Source of the DNA: CAYYWP01 sp050176585
GTDB lineage: Bacteria; Desulfobacterota; Binatia; HRBIN30; CADEER01
Reading direction: 5' to 3'
Assembly: GCA_050176585.1 (NCBI GenBank)
Contig: JBFXHX010000001.1
Coordinates: 124,001-188,000 of the forward strand
DNA: 64,000 bases
Shown: piece after piece, positions 27,678 to 36,353 of the stretch
How positions within the stretch are numbered: the first letter of the stretch is position 1
How the letters are laid out: every line of letters starts with the position of its first letter
Program-made: the position numbers and the translations under genes
Notes under the pieces: model-generated
What the model was told of the DNA's origin: nothing
The model's input: the letters and a program-made list of their open reading frames with translations, nothing else
Databases searched by the model: none

Positions 27678-29651
27678 ATGCATGTCATCCTGGGCACCGC
27701 GGGTCACATCGATCACGGCAAGACCACTCTGGTCAAAGCGCTGACCGGCACCGATACCGATCGGCTGAAAGAGGAGCGCGTGCGCGGGATTTCGATCGAC
27801 CTCGGGTTTGCGCACTTCGACACCGGCAGCGGCGAGGCCGGCGTGGTCGACGTTCCGGGCCACGAACGGTTCATCCGCAACATGCTGGCCGGGGCGCACG
27901 GGATCGACCTCGTGCTGCTGGTCGTCGCGGCCGACGATGGCGTGATGCCGCAGACCGAGGAGCACCTGGACATCCTGCACCTGCTCGGCGCCGGCCGCGC
28001 CGTTGTGGCAATGACCAAGGTCGACCTCGTCGAGCCGGAGCGCCGCGCCGCGGTGCGCGAGGAGATCGAGATCCTTCTGGCCGGCACCCGCCTCGAGGGC
28101 GCGCCGGTGGTCGAGGTCTCGGCGGTGACCGGGGAAGGCGTCGCGCAGCTCAACGACACGATCCGCGCCGCCCTGCTCGGCTACACGCGCCCGGCTCCCC
28201 GCGGCTGCTTTCGCCTGCCCGTCGATCGCGCCTTCGTGATGCGCGGCCACGGCGTCGTCGTGACCGGAACGGCGACGGCGGGCAGTGTGCGCAGCGGTGC
28301 GCCGCTCCGCCTTCTGCCGGGTGGCGCGGAAATCCGGGCGCGCGCCATCCAGGTACACGGCCGCGCCGTCGAGGCGGCGAGCTACGGGCAGCGCGTCGCG
28401 CTCAACCTCGCCGGCGTCGAGCACGGCGCCGTGCGCCGCGGACAGATCGTGTGCGACCCGGCCCTCGACCGCGTCACGAGCCGCTTTGATGCCTGGGTCG
28501 AGCTGCGCCCCGCCGCGCGCCGGCCGCTGCAGAACCACGCGGTGGTACGCGTGTACCTGGGCACCGCGGAGGTGCTGGCGCGCATCGTCTGGCTCGATGG
28601 GCGGGCTGCCCTGGCGCCGAAGGAATGCGCGTTCGCCCAATTGATCCTGCGCGAGCCGCTCGCCGGGTTCGGCGGCGACCGGTTCATCCTGCGCGACTCG
28701 ACCGCGCGCACGACGATTGGCGGCGGCGTGATGCTACAGCCCTTCGCGCGCAAGCGCACGTGGCGCGGTGCGCGGCCCGACCACGCGGCCGATGCGGGGC
28801 GCGCTCCGGCCGGCGGCGACGATGCGTTTCTGCGCGCGCTGACCGCGCTGCGCGATGCCGAGGCGCCGGTCGATCGGCTGCGCGCGCTCTTGCAGCTCGA
28901 TGACGCGTTCGCAGTGACACCCGAGTTGCTCGCCGCCGCCGCTAACCTCACCGCCGATGCCGTGCGCGGGGCGCTCGCCAGGCAGAGCGATTTGCGCCCG
29001 TTGCCGGATGCCGCCCGGGCCGAGGCGTACACGACGGCGGACAAATGGCAGCGCCTGCGAGCCGCAGTGCAGGAGTCGCTGGCGGGTTTTCATGCGGTGC
29101 AGCCGCGCGAGCGCGGCATGGAGATGGAGTCGCTGCGCTCGCAGCTCGCGGCCGAATTGCCGCCCAAGGTGTTTCGCGCCGTCGTCGAACAGCTCGCGCG
29201 CGAGCGGGTCCTCGTGCGCGAGGATAGCCTCGTCCGGCTTCCGACCCACACCGGCGGCCTCTCGGCCGCCGAAGCGGCGCTCGCCGAGCGCGTCGCGGCG
29301 CTGGTAAGCGAAGGCGGATTGACGCCGCCGGACGCGAAGCAAATTGCCGCCGCGATCGGCATCGCGCCCGATCGCCTGATCGCGATCCTCGCCGAGCTCG
29401 AGCGCACCGGGCGGGTGGCGCGTGCCGATGCGGACCTCTACTTCGCGGCCGACGCGGTGGAGCGCGCGCGGGCCTTGATCCGCGACTACGCCCGTGAGCA
29501 TGGCGGCGAGATCACCGCCGCCATCTTCCGCGACCTCATCGGCGCCAGCCGCAAGTTCAGCATCGCGCTGCTCAACTATTTCGACCGCACGGGATTTACA
29601 CTGCGCCTCGGAGACGTGCGCAAGGTGCGCGACCTCAAGGCCAAGCCGTGA
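27678..29651 (+). CDS. selB: selenocysteine-specific elongation factor SelB
   Basis: A 657-residue translation GTPase that carries Sec-tRNA(Sec) to UGA codons marked by a SECIS hairpin. G1 is GTAGHIDHGKTTLVKALTG, followed by the RGISIDLGFAHF switch region, DVPGHERFIRNMLAGAHGID (G3) and AMTKVDLV (G4). Domains II-III include VMRGHGVVVTGTATAGSV. The C-terminal third contains winged-helix units that bind the SECIS RNA, ending SRKFSIALLNYFDRTGFTLR. Length is slightly above the E. coli protein. It is convergent with the selenoprotein gene, 27 bases away. Confidence 0.97.
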   Translation: MHVILGTAGHIDHGKTTLVKALTGTDTDRLKEERVRGISIDLGFAHFDTGSGEAGVVDVPGHERFIRNMLAGAHGIDLVLLVVAADDGVMPQTEEHLDILHLLGAGRAVVAMTKVDLVEPERRAAVREEIEILLAGTRLEGAPVVEVSAVTGEGVAQLNDTIRAALLGYTRPAPRGCFRLPVDRAFVMRGHGVVVTGTATAGSVRSGAPLRLLPGGAEIRARAIQVHGRAVEAASYGQRVALNLAGVEHGAVRRGQIVCDPALDRVTSRFDAWVELRPAARRPLQNHAVVRVYLGTAEVLARIVWLDGRAALAPKECAFAQLILREPLAGFGGDRFILRDSTARTTIGGGVMLQPFARKRTWRGARPDHAADAGRAPAGGDDAFLRALTALRDAEAPVDRLRALLQLDDAFAVTPELLAAAANLTADAVRGALARQSDLRPLPDAARAEAYTTADKWQRLRAAVQESLAGFHAVQPRERGMEMESLRSQLAAELPPKVFRAVVEQLARERVLVREDSLVRLPTHTGGLSAAEAALAERVAALVSEGGLTPPDAKQIAAAIGIAPDRLIAILAELERTGRVARADADLYFAADAVERARALIRDYAREHGGEITAAIFRDLIGASRKFSIALLNYFDRTGFTLRLGDVRKVRDLKAKP

Positions 29652-29678
29652 CCGCCTGCCCGGTGAGCCAAGCGCCGC

Positions 29679-29912
29679 TCAGGGCTGCGCGGCCTTCGAC
29701 CGGATCGCCGCCTCCACCTCGCCGTCGTTCGGGAAGCGTTGGGCGCGGTGCTTCGAGAAGACGAGCTCGCCATCCACTTCCACGTCGAACACCCCGTTGG
29801 TGCCCCGGATGAGCTCGGCATCGACACCGAATTCGTTCTTCAAGGACGCGGCCAACCTGGTCGCGCGCGGCAGGTAGTTTCAGGGCACACACCACGTGAT
29901 CGATACGCGCAT
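29679..29912 (-). CDS. Rdx/SelW-like selenoprotein with in-frame UGA (Sec11)
   Basis: A 77-residue selenoprotein read through UGA at 29880-29882. The ATG at 29910-29912 is preceded by AGGAGAG. The start reads MRVSITWCVP-U-NYLPRATRL, so the redox motif is C8-x-x-U11, in the place where thioredoxin-like Rdx/SelW/SelT/SelH proteins have CxxC or CxxU. The rest (AASLKNEFGVDAEL, GTNGVFDVEVDGELVFSKHR, then RFPNDGEVEAAI) is the normal Rdx fold, ending at TGA 29679-29681. No ATG occurs after the UGA, so the downstream part could not be a separate gene from ATG. A SECIS-like hairpin follows the UGA, and selB is adjacent. Function: probably thiol/selenol redox; substrate unknown. Confidence 0.88.
29846..29866 (-). 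promoter_or_regulatory. bacterial SECIS element of the Rdx-like selenoprotein
   Basis: Minus-strand hairpin inside the coding sequence: GCGCGACC, loop AGGUU, GGCCGCGU. It has six Watson-Crick pairs, one G-U pair and one A-C mismatch. The 5-base apical loop starts 21 bases after the UGA and has G at its second position followed by GU. This matches the known bacterial SECIS rules (loop 16-37 bases after UGA, early loop G) and resembles the AGGUCU loop of E. coli fdhF. Confidence 0.7.
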
Positions 29913-30074
29913 CGTCGGCTCTCCTGAAGACGAGGCTAAAAGGCGATGCGGTGGGGCGCAAGAGGTCAGCGCGCGGCGGCAAGCCGGTACGGTCCGGCGG
30001 CCAGTATCAGAGGTGTATGGGCTGGGGTTGATTGACTTCGCGCGGGCGCGCGGCTTACAGGCCGGAAACACATC

Positions 30075-30800
30075 ATGCCTGCCAACCGTTCGCGCCTCGG
30101 ACGAGTCAGCACCTGGCTCGGGCGGCTGTGCGTGCTCGGTGCCATCCTCGGCCCGGTGCTGGCGCACTTCGAATTCGTGCAGCCCATGACCGGGTTCACG
30201 ATCTTCGCGGCCGGTTTGGCGCTCGGTGTGCTCGCGCTGGCGCTCGGGTTGCTGGCGCTCGCGCTTGGCCCGGCGCCGTCACGCGCGTCCACGGCGGCTG
30301 GCATCATTCCACCCGTGGTGGTCATCGCCGCGGTACTCCTCACCTCGAGCTTCAGCCATGGGGCGCCTCCGATCAACGACATCAGCACCGACACTGCGAA
30401 CCCGCCGCAGTTCGTTCATGCCCAGACGCTCGACGGCAACATCGGCCGCGACATGAGCTACTCGGGTGAGGCGTATGCGGCGCAACAACGCGCCGCATAC
30501 CCGGACCTGATGCCGGTCACCCTCGCGCTCCCCCCCGAACAGGCATTCGTGCAGGTCGCCGCGGCAGCCCGCTCGATGAATAGCTGGGTGATCACGCGCG
30601 AGGACGCCGCTTCCCGCACTCTCGAGGGCTACGACACGACGCCGCTCTTCCGCTTCAAGGATGATTTCATCATCGAGGTTCGCCCGACCGACAACGGCCA
30701 GAGCATCGTGCAGATGCGTTCGAAGTCGCGCGACGGGAAGAGCGATCTCGGCGCGAACGCGGCGCGCATCCGCGCCTTCCTCGCGCGCCTATCCAACTGA
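30075..30800 (+). CDS. DUF1499 family membrane-anchored protein
   Basis: A 241-residue protein with two to three N-terminal membrane helices (residues about 15-90), then a DUF1499 domain: PPINDISTDTANPPQF, a helix-strand region, FRFKDDFIIEVRP and the end signature SKSRDGKSDLGANAARIRAF. The function of the domain is unknown; it is common in proteobacteria and plastids. The ATG at 30075 lies 162 bases from the divergent selenoprotein start, so promoters for both should lie in that interval. Confidence 0.88.
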   Translation: MPANRSRLGRVSTWLGRLCVLGAILGPVLAHFEFVQPMTGFTIFAAGLALGVLALALGLLALALGPAPSRASTAAGIIPPVVVIAAVLLTSSFSHGAPPINDISTDTANPPQFVHAQTLDGNIGRDMSYSGEAYAAQQRAAYPDLMPVTLALPPEQAFVQVAAAARSMNSWVITREDAASRTLEGYDTTPLFRFKDDFIIEVRPTDNGQSIVQMRSKSRDGKSDLGANAARIRAFLARLSN

Positions 30801-30844
30801 AGCGCCCGGGAAGCGGCTGCAGCGCACGGCACGTGCGCGCCCGG

Positions 30845-32557
30845 TCACCGCACGCCCCTACCGTCGGGCAGGCGGCAGGTGAGCAGCGCCCCGCGCCCCG
30901 GCCAGGGATACGTGTGCTGACACTCCCAGCGCCCGGCGAATGCGTCGAGCATAGGTGCGAAGCCGTCGTATGCGACGGCATAGCCGCCATCGCTGCCGGC
31001 CAGCGCACTCGCATTCGGCACCACGCGCACGCGGGTCGGGTCGTAGAGAAATGCGTAGTCGCTGCTCCCGCCGAGAAAATCGAGATCGGTGATCAGGTAC
31101 AGCCGCGCACCTGGATGCACCGCCTGCAGCGCGCCTGCTTCGAGCGCCAGGATCATACTCGTATCGTAGAACTGCTCGCGCACCTGCGCGTTCGGCAACA
31201 CCTGAAAGTACAGCAGGTGGAGGTTCCGCAGCGCGATCGCGCACGCCCCCACGCCCAACGCGATTGCGGCCCCACGCCGCCAGCCCCGGCCCGCGCAGAG
31301 CGCGTCGGCCAGCACGCCGATGGCCAAGAGGTAGAACGGCACGATCGGCGCCAGCCGATACCGCGCGGGATTGCCCACCAGCGCGCCGCTCAGCACCGCG
31401 ATCGACAGCACTGTGGCGGCCAGGAACAAGTGCTCGGGGCGCCGCACGGCGGAGCGCGTGCAGTAGAGCAGCGCCACGAGCCCCAACAGGCCGGTGGCGG
31501 GATCGAGAATCCCCATCCAGTCGGGCAACAGGTCGGCGCCGCCATCGGGCAGGAAGACGTACGACGCCGAAGTCGCCGCCCGCTGGAGCGCGGCGAGGGT
31601 CTTACCGGCGAAATCGAGCTGCGCGGTTCCGGCGGCAATTCCCGAGCTGTGCCGCCTGATGCCCTCGAACAAGATCACCGCGGCGTCCGCATGTTGAATC
31701 CAGATCGGCATGAGCACCGCCGCGCAGAACGCCAGGAACGTCAGCGGGCCGACCCACTGCGCGATCCGGTGCGGCCGGCTGCCGGCGCCCGGCGCGCCGG
31801 CGGGGCGACGCATGGCGGTCAGCGCCAGACACCCGAACGCGAGGACGGGCACCACGCGAAAGGAGAAGTACTCGGTCAGCAGCAGGCCGTTCGTGAGTCC
31901 GGCGAGCGCGAATGACGCGTATGTCCCCGTGCGCATGGCGTAGAAGGTGGCCGCCAACGCCAAGCAGAGCGTGAAAGTCGGCGACATCGTCTCCAGCGCG
32001 ACCCGACCCGCGACGGCGAGGAAGGGGCTCGTGGCAAACAGCAACGTGGCCAGCAACGCGGCCGCGCGAGTGGTCAGGAGCTGGCGAGCGGCCAGGTAGA
32101 AGATCGGCACCGCCAACACCGCCAACACGAGGAACGGCAGCCGCAATGACGTCATCGACACGCCGAGCAGGCGGAATCCGGCCTCGGCCACCAGATTCAC
32201 GAGCGGAAAGATCGGATCGAGCGTGTCGGCGGTGATCGATTCGAAGGCGACGCTCCCGGTCTGCGCCTCCTCCCAGAGCTGCCCGTTGGGCGGCGGAAAG
32301 TGCTCGAAGCCCACGATGCGTGCGGCCGCGCCGATGGCCAGCACGAGCAGCAGCGCGGCTTGGCCGCGCCACGGCACCGGGCGCCGGGCGGGGACCGCAG
32401 CCGGCCGGTACAGGCTGAGCACGAGCGCGGTGAGCGCGACGATATTGAGGGCGAAGGCGCGGTGCTCGGACAGGCTGCCGTCGTAAAGCAGTTTGTAGAT
32501 GGCGACGACCGCGGCTGCGAGCGCTCCGCGCAGCGCGTACCGGACGAGCGAAATCAC
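30845..32557 (-). CDS. GT-C superfamily membrane glycosyltransferase (PMT/GT39-like)
   Basis: A 570-residue integral membrane protein with about a dozen hydrophobic helices. An acidic pair occurs in the first large loop (PNGQLWEEAQTGS, residues about 90-105), the position where GT39/GT83 enzymes carry catalytic carboxylates. LRLPFLVLAVLAVPIFYLAA and LLATLLFATSPFLAVAGRVA are typical of this fold. The acceptor is unknown. It is on the minus strand directly downstream of the LLM oxidoreductase gene, with 28 bases between them. It is distinct from the enzyme at 25.4 kb. Confidence 0.8.
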   Translation of the reverse strand: MISLVRYALRGALAAAVVAIYKLLYDGSLSEHRAFALNIVALTALVLSLYRPAAVPARRPVPWRGQAALLLVLAIGAAARIVGFEHFPPPNGQLWEEAQTGSVAFESITADTLDPIFPLVNLVAEAGFRLLGVSMTSLRLPFLVLAVLAVPIFYLAARQLLTTRAAALLATLLFATSPFLAVAGRVALETMSPTFTLCLALAATFYAMRTGTYASFALAGLTNGLLLTEYFSFRVVPVLAFGCLALTAMRRPAGAPGAGSRPHRIAQWVGPLTFLAFCAAVLMPIWIQHADAAVILFEGIRRHSSGIAAGTAQLDFAGKTLAALQRAATSASYVFLPDGGADLLPDWMGILDPATGLLGLVALLYCTRSAVRRPEHLFLAATVLSIAVLSGALVGNPARYRLAPIVPFYLLAIGVLADALCAGRGWRRGAAIALGVGACAIALRNLHLLYFQVLPNAQVREQFYDTSMILALEAGALQAVHPGARLYLITDLDFLGGSSDYAFLYDPTRVRVVPNASALAGSDGGYAVAYDGFAPMLDAFAGRWECQHTYPWPGRGALLTCRLPDGRGVR

Positions 32558-32585
32558 TGCGCGGGTGTGCAGCCCGGACGGACCG

Positions 32586-33503
32586 TCATCGGAACGCGGG
32601 CAGCACGGATTCGGCGAACAGGGCGGCGGGCTCGCGCATGTCGCGTCCGAAGAACTCGATCATGAGCAGCGAACATCCCTGGTGGCGAAGCGCCTCGATC
32701 TGTTCGATGCACTGCGCCGCTGTGCCTGCGATGCGGCCACCCAGATGACCGCCGTAGATGCGCTGCGCCTTCTCGGTTTTGCTCCTGACGTCGGCTTCGT
32801 CGGTGCCGATCACCACGACCGTCTGTTGCGAGATGCGGACCGCTTCGGGGTCGCGGCCGATCGTCTCGCAATGGCGGCGGAGCGCAGCGATCTTGTGCGC
32901 CAGCTCACCGAAGTGTCCCGCGAGGTTGTTCCAGATGTCCGCCTGCGCCGCGGCGATCTGGAGCAACACGCGCTCGCCGCTGCCGCCGATGAGGATCGGT
33001 GGCATTCGCACGGGCTTGGGCGCGCAGTAGACGTCGTCGGTGTGGAAATAGCGCCCGTCGAACGCCACGGGCTCCTCGGTCCACATGCGCCGCATCAGCG
33101 CGATACCTTCCGAGAGCTGGCGCAAACGGTCGGCGATGGGCGGGAAGTCGATCCCGTATCCGGTGAACTCCTGCGCGTACCAGCCCGTGCCGAGTCCGAC
33201 GATCAGACGCCCGCCCGCGATGTTGTCGATGGTCGCCGCTGTCTTCGCCAGCACCGCCGGGTTGCGGAAGCCGATCGGGCTGACGAGCGTGCCGAGCTCG
33301 ACCCGACTCGTGAGCGCGGCGACCGCGGCCAACATCGGCCACGCCTCGAGCACTGGCACCGCCGGTTGCGGCACGCCGTACAGATGATCGTTGAACCACA
33401 CCGAGTGAAAGCCGAGGCGCTCGACGTCGACCGCCGCTGCCCGGCTCTCGTCCCAAGTGCGCTTGAACTGCGGCAACATCACGCCGAACTGCATGTGCAC
33501 CAT
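32586..33503 (-). CDS. LLM-class (F420-dependent type) oxidoreductase
   Basis: A 305-residue TIM-barrel protein of the luciferase-like monooxygenase family. The start is MVHMQFGVMLPQF (GGAG seven bases before the ATG at 33503; ATG 33494 is the alternative). Typical segments are GFHSVWFNDHLYG, TSRVELGTLVSPIGFRNPAVLAK, GRLIVGLGTGWYAQEF and PILIGGSGERVLLQIAA. The branch resembles F420-dependent actinobacterial members; FMN use cannot be excluded. It is encoded between thiD and a glycosyltransferase; substrate unknown. Confidence 0.9.
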   Translation of the reverse strand: MVHMQFGVMLPQFKRTWDESRAAAVDVERLGFHSVWFNDHLYGVPQPAVPVLEAWPMLAAVAALTSRVELGTLVSPIGFRNPAVLAKTAATIDNIAGGRLIVGLGTGWYAQEFTGYGIDFPPIADRLRQLSEGIALMRRMWTEEPVAFDGRYFHTDDVYCAPKPVRMPPILIGGSGERVLLQIAAAQADIWNNLAGHFGELAHKIAALRRHCETIGRDPEAVRISQQTVVVIGTDEADVRSKTEKAQRIYGGHLGGRIAGTAAQCIEQIEALRHQGCSLLMIEFFGRDMREPAALFAESVLPAFR

Positions 33504-33522
33504 CGTGCGCTCCGTGTGGCCC

Positions 33523-34338
33523 TCAGCGATCGTATTCCCTCGGCACTGCGTCGCCCGGCCACACGACCGGGTGGGCCGGACCGTGACCGCTGCCCAGCGG
33601 GAGGCCGTGCGCGATCGCCGCAGTGACGAAGCGCTTCGCTTCCCGAGCCGCATCCACGGCCGCGAGGCCGCGGGCCAGGCAGGCGGCCAGCGCGGCGGCG
33701 GTCAAGCATCCCGTGCCGTGTGTGTGGGGTGTGGCGATGCGTGCGGCGCGCAGCTCGTGGAATGCGGTGCCGTCGTACAGCACGTCGACCGACTCGTCGC
33801 CTTCCAAATGTCCGCCCTTCACCAATGCGGCTCCGGCACCGCGCGCCACCAGGCGGCGCGCCGCCTCGCGCATGTCCGCGACGCTGCCGATGTGGCCGCC
33901 GAGCAGCGCTTCGGCCTCGGGCACGTTCGGCGTCACCACGGCGGCGAGCGGTATCAGCTCTTCGAGCAGCGCGGTGCGCGCGTCGCGCTCGAGGAGCAGC
34001 GCGCCGCTTTGCGCGACCATCACCGGATCGACCACCAGTGGGGCGATGTGATGCGCGCGCACCGCGCTTGCCACGGCCGAGACGATTGCGCGGTTCGCCA
34101 GCATGCCCGTTTTCGCGGCGTCGATGCCGATGTCGGTCGCGACGGCGTCGATCTGCGCGCGGACGAATTCGGCGCTGACCGGGAAAATGCCGCTAACCCC
34201 GCGCGTGTTCTGTGCGGTGAGCGCGGTGATCGCCGACATGCCGTAGGTGCGAAAGCACGCAAAGGCCTTCAGGTCGGCCTGGATGCCGGCGCCCCCGCTC
34301 GAGTCCGAGCCGGCGATGGTCAGCAAGCGTGGAATCAC
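33523..34338 (-). CDS. thiD: hydroxymethylpyrimidine/phosphomethylpyrimidine kinase ThiD
   Basis: A 271-residue ribokinase-fold enzyme making HMP-PP for thiamine synthesis. The opening LLTIAGSDSSGGAGIQADLK, GMSAITALTAQNT, the VVDPVMVAQSG segment, TPNVPEAEALLG and the C-terminal anion-hole motif TPHTHGTGCLTAAALAA are all intact. GTG at 34336-34338 gives the normal length; further upstream codons stay open but would run into the divergent SDR gene. No TPP riboswitch was recognised, and no other thiamine gene is present. Confidence 0.93.
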   Translation of the reverse strand: MIPRLLTIAGSDSSGGAGIQADLKAFACFRTYGMSAITALTAQNTRGVSGIFPVSAEFVRAQIDAVATDIGIDAAKTGMLANRAIVSAVASAVRAHHIAPLVVDPVMVAQSGALLLERDARTALLEELIPLAAVVTPNVPEAEALLGGHIGSVADMREAARRLVARGAGAALVKGGHLEGDESVDVLYDGTAFHELRAARIATPHTHGTGCLTAAALAACLARGLAAVDAAREAKRFVTAAIAHGLPLGSGHGPAHPVVWPGDAVPREYDR

Positions 34339-34453
34339 CTCGCGAGCAAACCACAACCCGCCGCGCGTCTCCACACCCCGCTTGGCTGGAGCGGCGGCCA
34401 CGGCGCGGTATACAGTGTGCTCATCCGCGATGACATCCCGGAGGTAACCGCGC

Positions 34454-35155
34454 ATGGCCGAGCCCGTTTGTGTGATCACCGGTGTCGGGCCGGGGAATGG
34501 CGCCGCGTTCACCCGCCGCTTCGTGTCCGCCGGCTATCGCATTGCGATGCTGGCGCGCTCCACCGACTTCCTCCGCGAGATGGAAGCCGACGTGCCGGCA
34601 GCGCGCGGCTACCCGGCAGACGTGAGCGACGCCACCAGCGTCGCGGCGGTGTTCGCGCAGATCCGCGACGAGCTCGGGCCGGTCGACGCGTTGATCCACA
34701 ACGCGGGATCCGGGTCGTTCACCGCGTTCCTGGATACCAATCCGGAGGAGCTCGAGCGCGCGTGGCGGGTGAATGCGCTCGGCCTGTTCCTATGCGGGCA
34801 AGAAGCGGTGCGCGACATGCTGCCGCGGGGCCGCGGGACGATAATCGCGATCGGCGCCACGGCCTCGCTGCGCGGCGGCGCGAACGCGGCGGCGTTCGCC
34901 GCGGGGAAAGCGGCGCAGCGCTCGCTCGCCCAATCGATGGCGCGCGGTCTGGGCCCGCGGGGCGTCCATGTGGCACTGGTGATCATCGACGGCGTGATCG
35001 ATACGCCGCGAACGCGCGCGGCCTTCGCTGAACGGCCGCCCGACTTCTTCCTGAAGCCGGAGGCGATAGCCGAGACCGTTTACCACGTCGCGCATCAAGA
35101 CCGGTCGGCGTGGACGTTCGAGCTCGACGTGCGGCCGTTCGCGGAAAAGTGGTGA
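34454..35155 (+). CDS. SDR-family oxidoreductase with Phe in place of catalytic Tyr
   Basis: A 233-residue Rossmann-fold protein. The cofactor site is TGVGPGNGAAF (a variant of TGxxxGxG), followed by DVSD, HNAG and the IAIGATASLRGG strand with its Ser/Thr. At the active site the usual YxxxK is FAAGK: the lysine is kept, the tyrosine is Phe. Related SDRs with this change exist, with HVALVIIDGVIDT following as here, so this is probably a subfamily trait and not damage. Whether it reduces a substrate by the standard mechanism is doubtful. Confidence 0.88.
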   Translation: MAEPVCVITGVGPGNGAAFTRRFVSAGYRIAMLARSTDFLREMEADVPAARGYPADVSDATSVAAVFAQIRDELGPVDALIHNAGSGSFTAFLDTNPEELERAWRVNALGLFLCGQEAVRDMLPRGRGTIIAIGATASLRGGANAAAFAAGKAAQRSLAQSMARGLGPRGVHVALVIIDGVIDTPRTRAAFAERPPDFFLKPEAIAETVYHVAHQDRSAWTFELDVRPFAEKW

Positions 35156-35213
35156 ACGCACCGGTATTTCTTCAGTTGCCATAAGGCTGCGCGGTCGATA
35201 TCTCTCGCCAGAC

Positions 35214-36353
35214 ATGGAGCGGGGGCGCGCGGCATGCGCGAGCTGGCTGCTGGCGATGGTCGGGGGGCTGGCGCTGCTGGCAGGCGGGTGCGGTCCAAGC
35301 GGCGGGTCAGGCGGCGGCGGGGACGACGACGATGGCGGCGGTGTCGATGCCAATTCGGTCGTGTGGCCGGAGCGCGGCGGTGGCACGACCACCAACCTGC
35401 CCGCGGTGGTGATGACTGGCCGCGTGGTGTTCCGCTCGGAGAGCGGCGAGACTTGTTGTGTCGCAGTCGATCCGGAGCTGTTCACCGGTGCGCATCAACT
35501 CGTGCTCGATGATCTGCCGCAGGGGCCGGCGACCGTGACGCTGGCGGCGTTTTCGACTGACTTTGCCCCGGCCGTACCGGACGTGATCGCCACCTGCCGT
35601 ACCGTACAGCAGCAAGGCGTCCGCCCGTGCGATCCGCTGCGCAGCGCGGTGCCGGTGTACGAGAGCGCGCCGCTGCCGGTGAACATCATCCCGGGAGCGC
35701 AGGTGAACCTCGGCGACGTCGACGTCGACGCGCTGCCGTTCGTCTATAGCTTCGCGCCAGCGGAGGACGAAGCCGTCGCGCCGCCCATCCAATTTTTGTT
35801 CACCATCGTGGACGCGGTGACGAACATCCTCGCCGAGTCCGTGGCACTCGAAGTCACCTTCAACATCGAGGACGGAAATCCGCCGGTGTTCCGGCCGATG
35901 ACCAAGCGCGTGCCCGTAGCCCTCGCCCCCTGCACGGACGTCGGCAGTATGCCCTGCAGCCCGGGCGGCGAGTCGGACCTCGCCGGCTTCAAGGCGACCG
36001 GTGTGATGGAGTTCCTCCCGCCGGGGCCGGTGGAAGCCCGCATCACCGCACAGAACCTGGGCGACCCGCCGCGCGGTGTCGACTTCCGCTACCTCTTCTC
36101 GGTTCTTCCGGAGCCCACCGCGACGGCAACCACGACGCCGCGTTCTGTCATCGGCTCGAGCACAAATGGCGAGGCCGCTCGCTCCTCCGCAGACCCGGTG
36201 GGCGAGACCAGCGCCGAGGCCGGCACTTCGATCCGCGCTGGCACCCCCGGGTCGAGCGGTCCCTCCGCGAGATCCGCCGGCGCGCCGCGCCGTGACGGGA
36301 CACCACCGCCGACGCCAACTCCGGTGCCGCACGGACGGGCGGCAACCGAATGA
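35214..36353 (+). CDS. lipoprotein with Gly/Asp-rich linker and Pro/Thr-rich tail
   Basis: A 379-residue lipoprotein of unknown function. The signal peptide ends in lipobox LLAGGC (Cys26). A flexible linker of Gly, Ser and Asp follows, then a beta-rich domain of about 200 residues with paired cysteines (GETCCVAVDPELF, IATCRTV, VRPCDPL, APCTDVGSMPCSPGGE). The last 80 residues are low-complexity Ser/Thr/Pro (TPPPTPTPVP). Its stop overlaps the next start (ATGA), making it the first gene of a four-gene envelope cassette. Confidence 0.78.
   Translation: MERGRAACASWLLAMVGGLALLAGGCGPSGGSGGGGDDDDGGGVDANSVVWPERGGGTTTNLPAVVMTGRVVFRSESGETCCVAVDPELFTGAHQLVLDDLPQGPATVTLAAFSTDFAPAVPDVIATCRTVQQQGVRPCDPLRSAVPVYESAPLPVNIIPGAQVNLGDVDVDALPFVYSFAPAEDEAVAPPIQFLFTIVDAVTNILAESVALEVTFNIEDGNPPVFRPMTKRVPVALAPCTDVGSMPCSPGGESDLAGFKATGVMEFLPPGPVEARITAQNLGDPPRGVDFRYLFSVLPEPTATATTTPRSVIGSSTNGEAARSSADPVGETSAEAGTSIRAGTPGSSGPSARSAGAPRRDGTPPPTPTPVPHGRAATE

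Noticed and set aside
29635..29982. A 115-codon minus-strand frame covering the selenoprotein gene in another frame.
   Set aside because: Its product is Arg-rich and without motif; the UGA-containing frame gives a complete Rdx domain.
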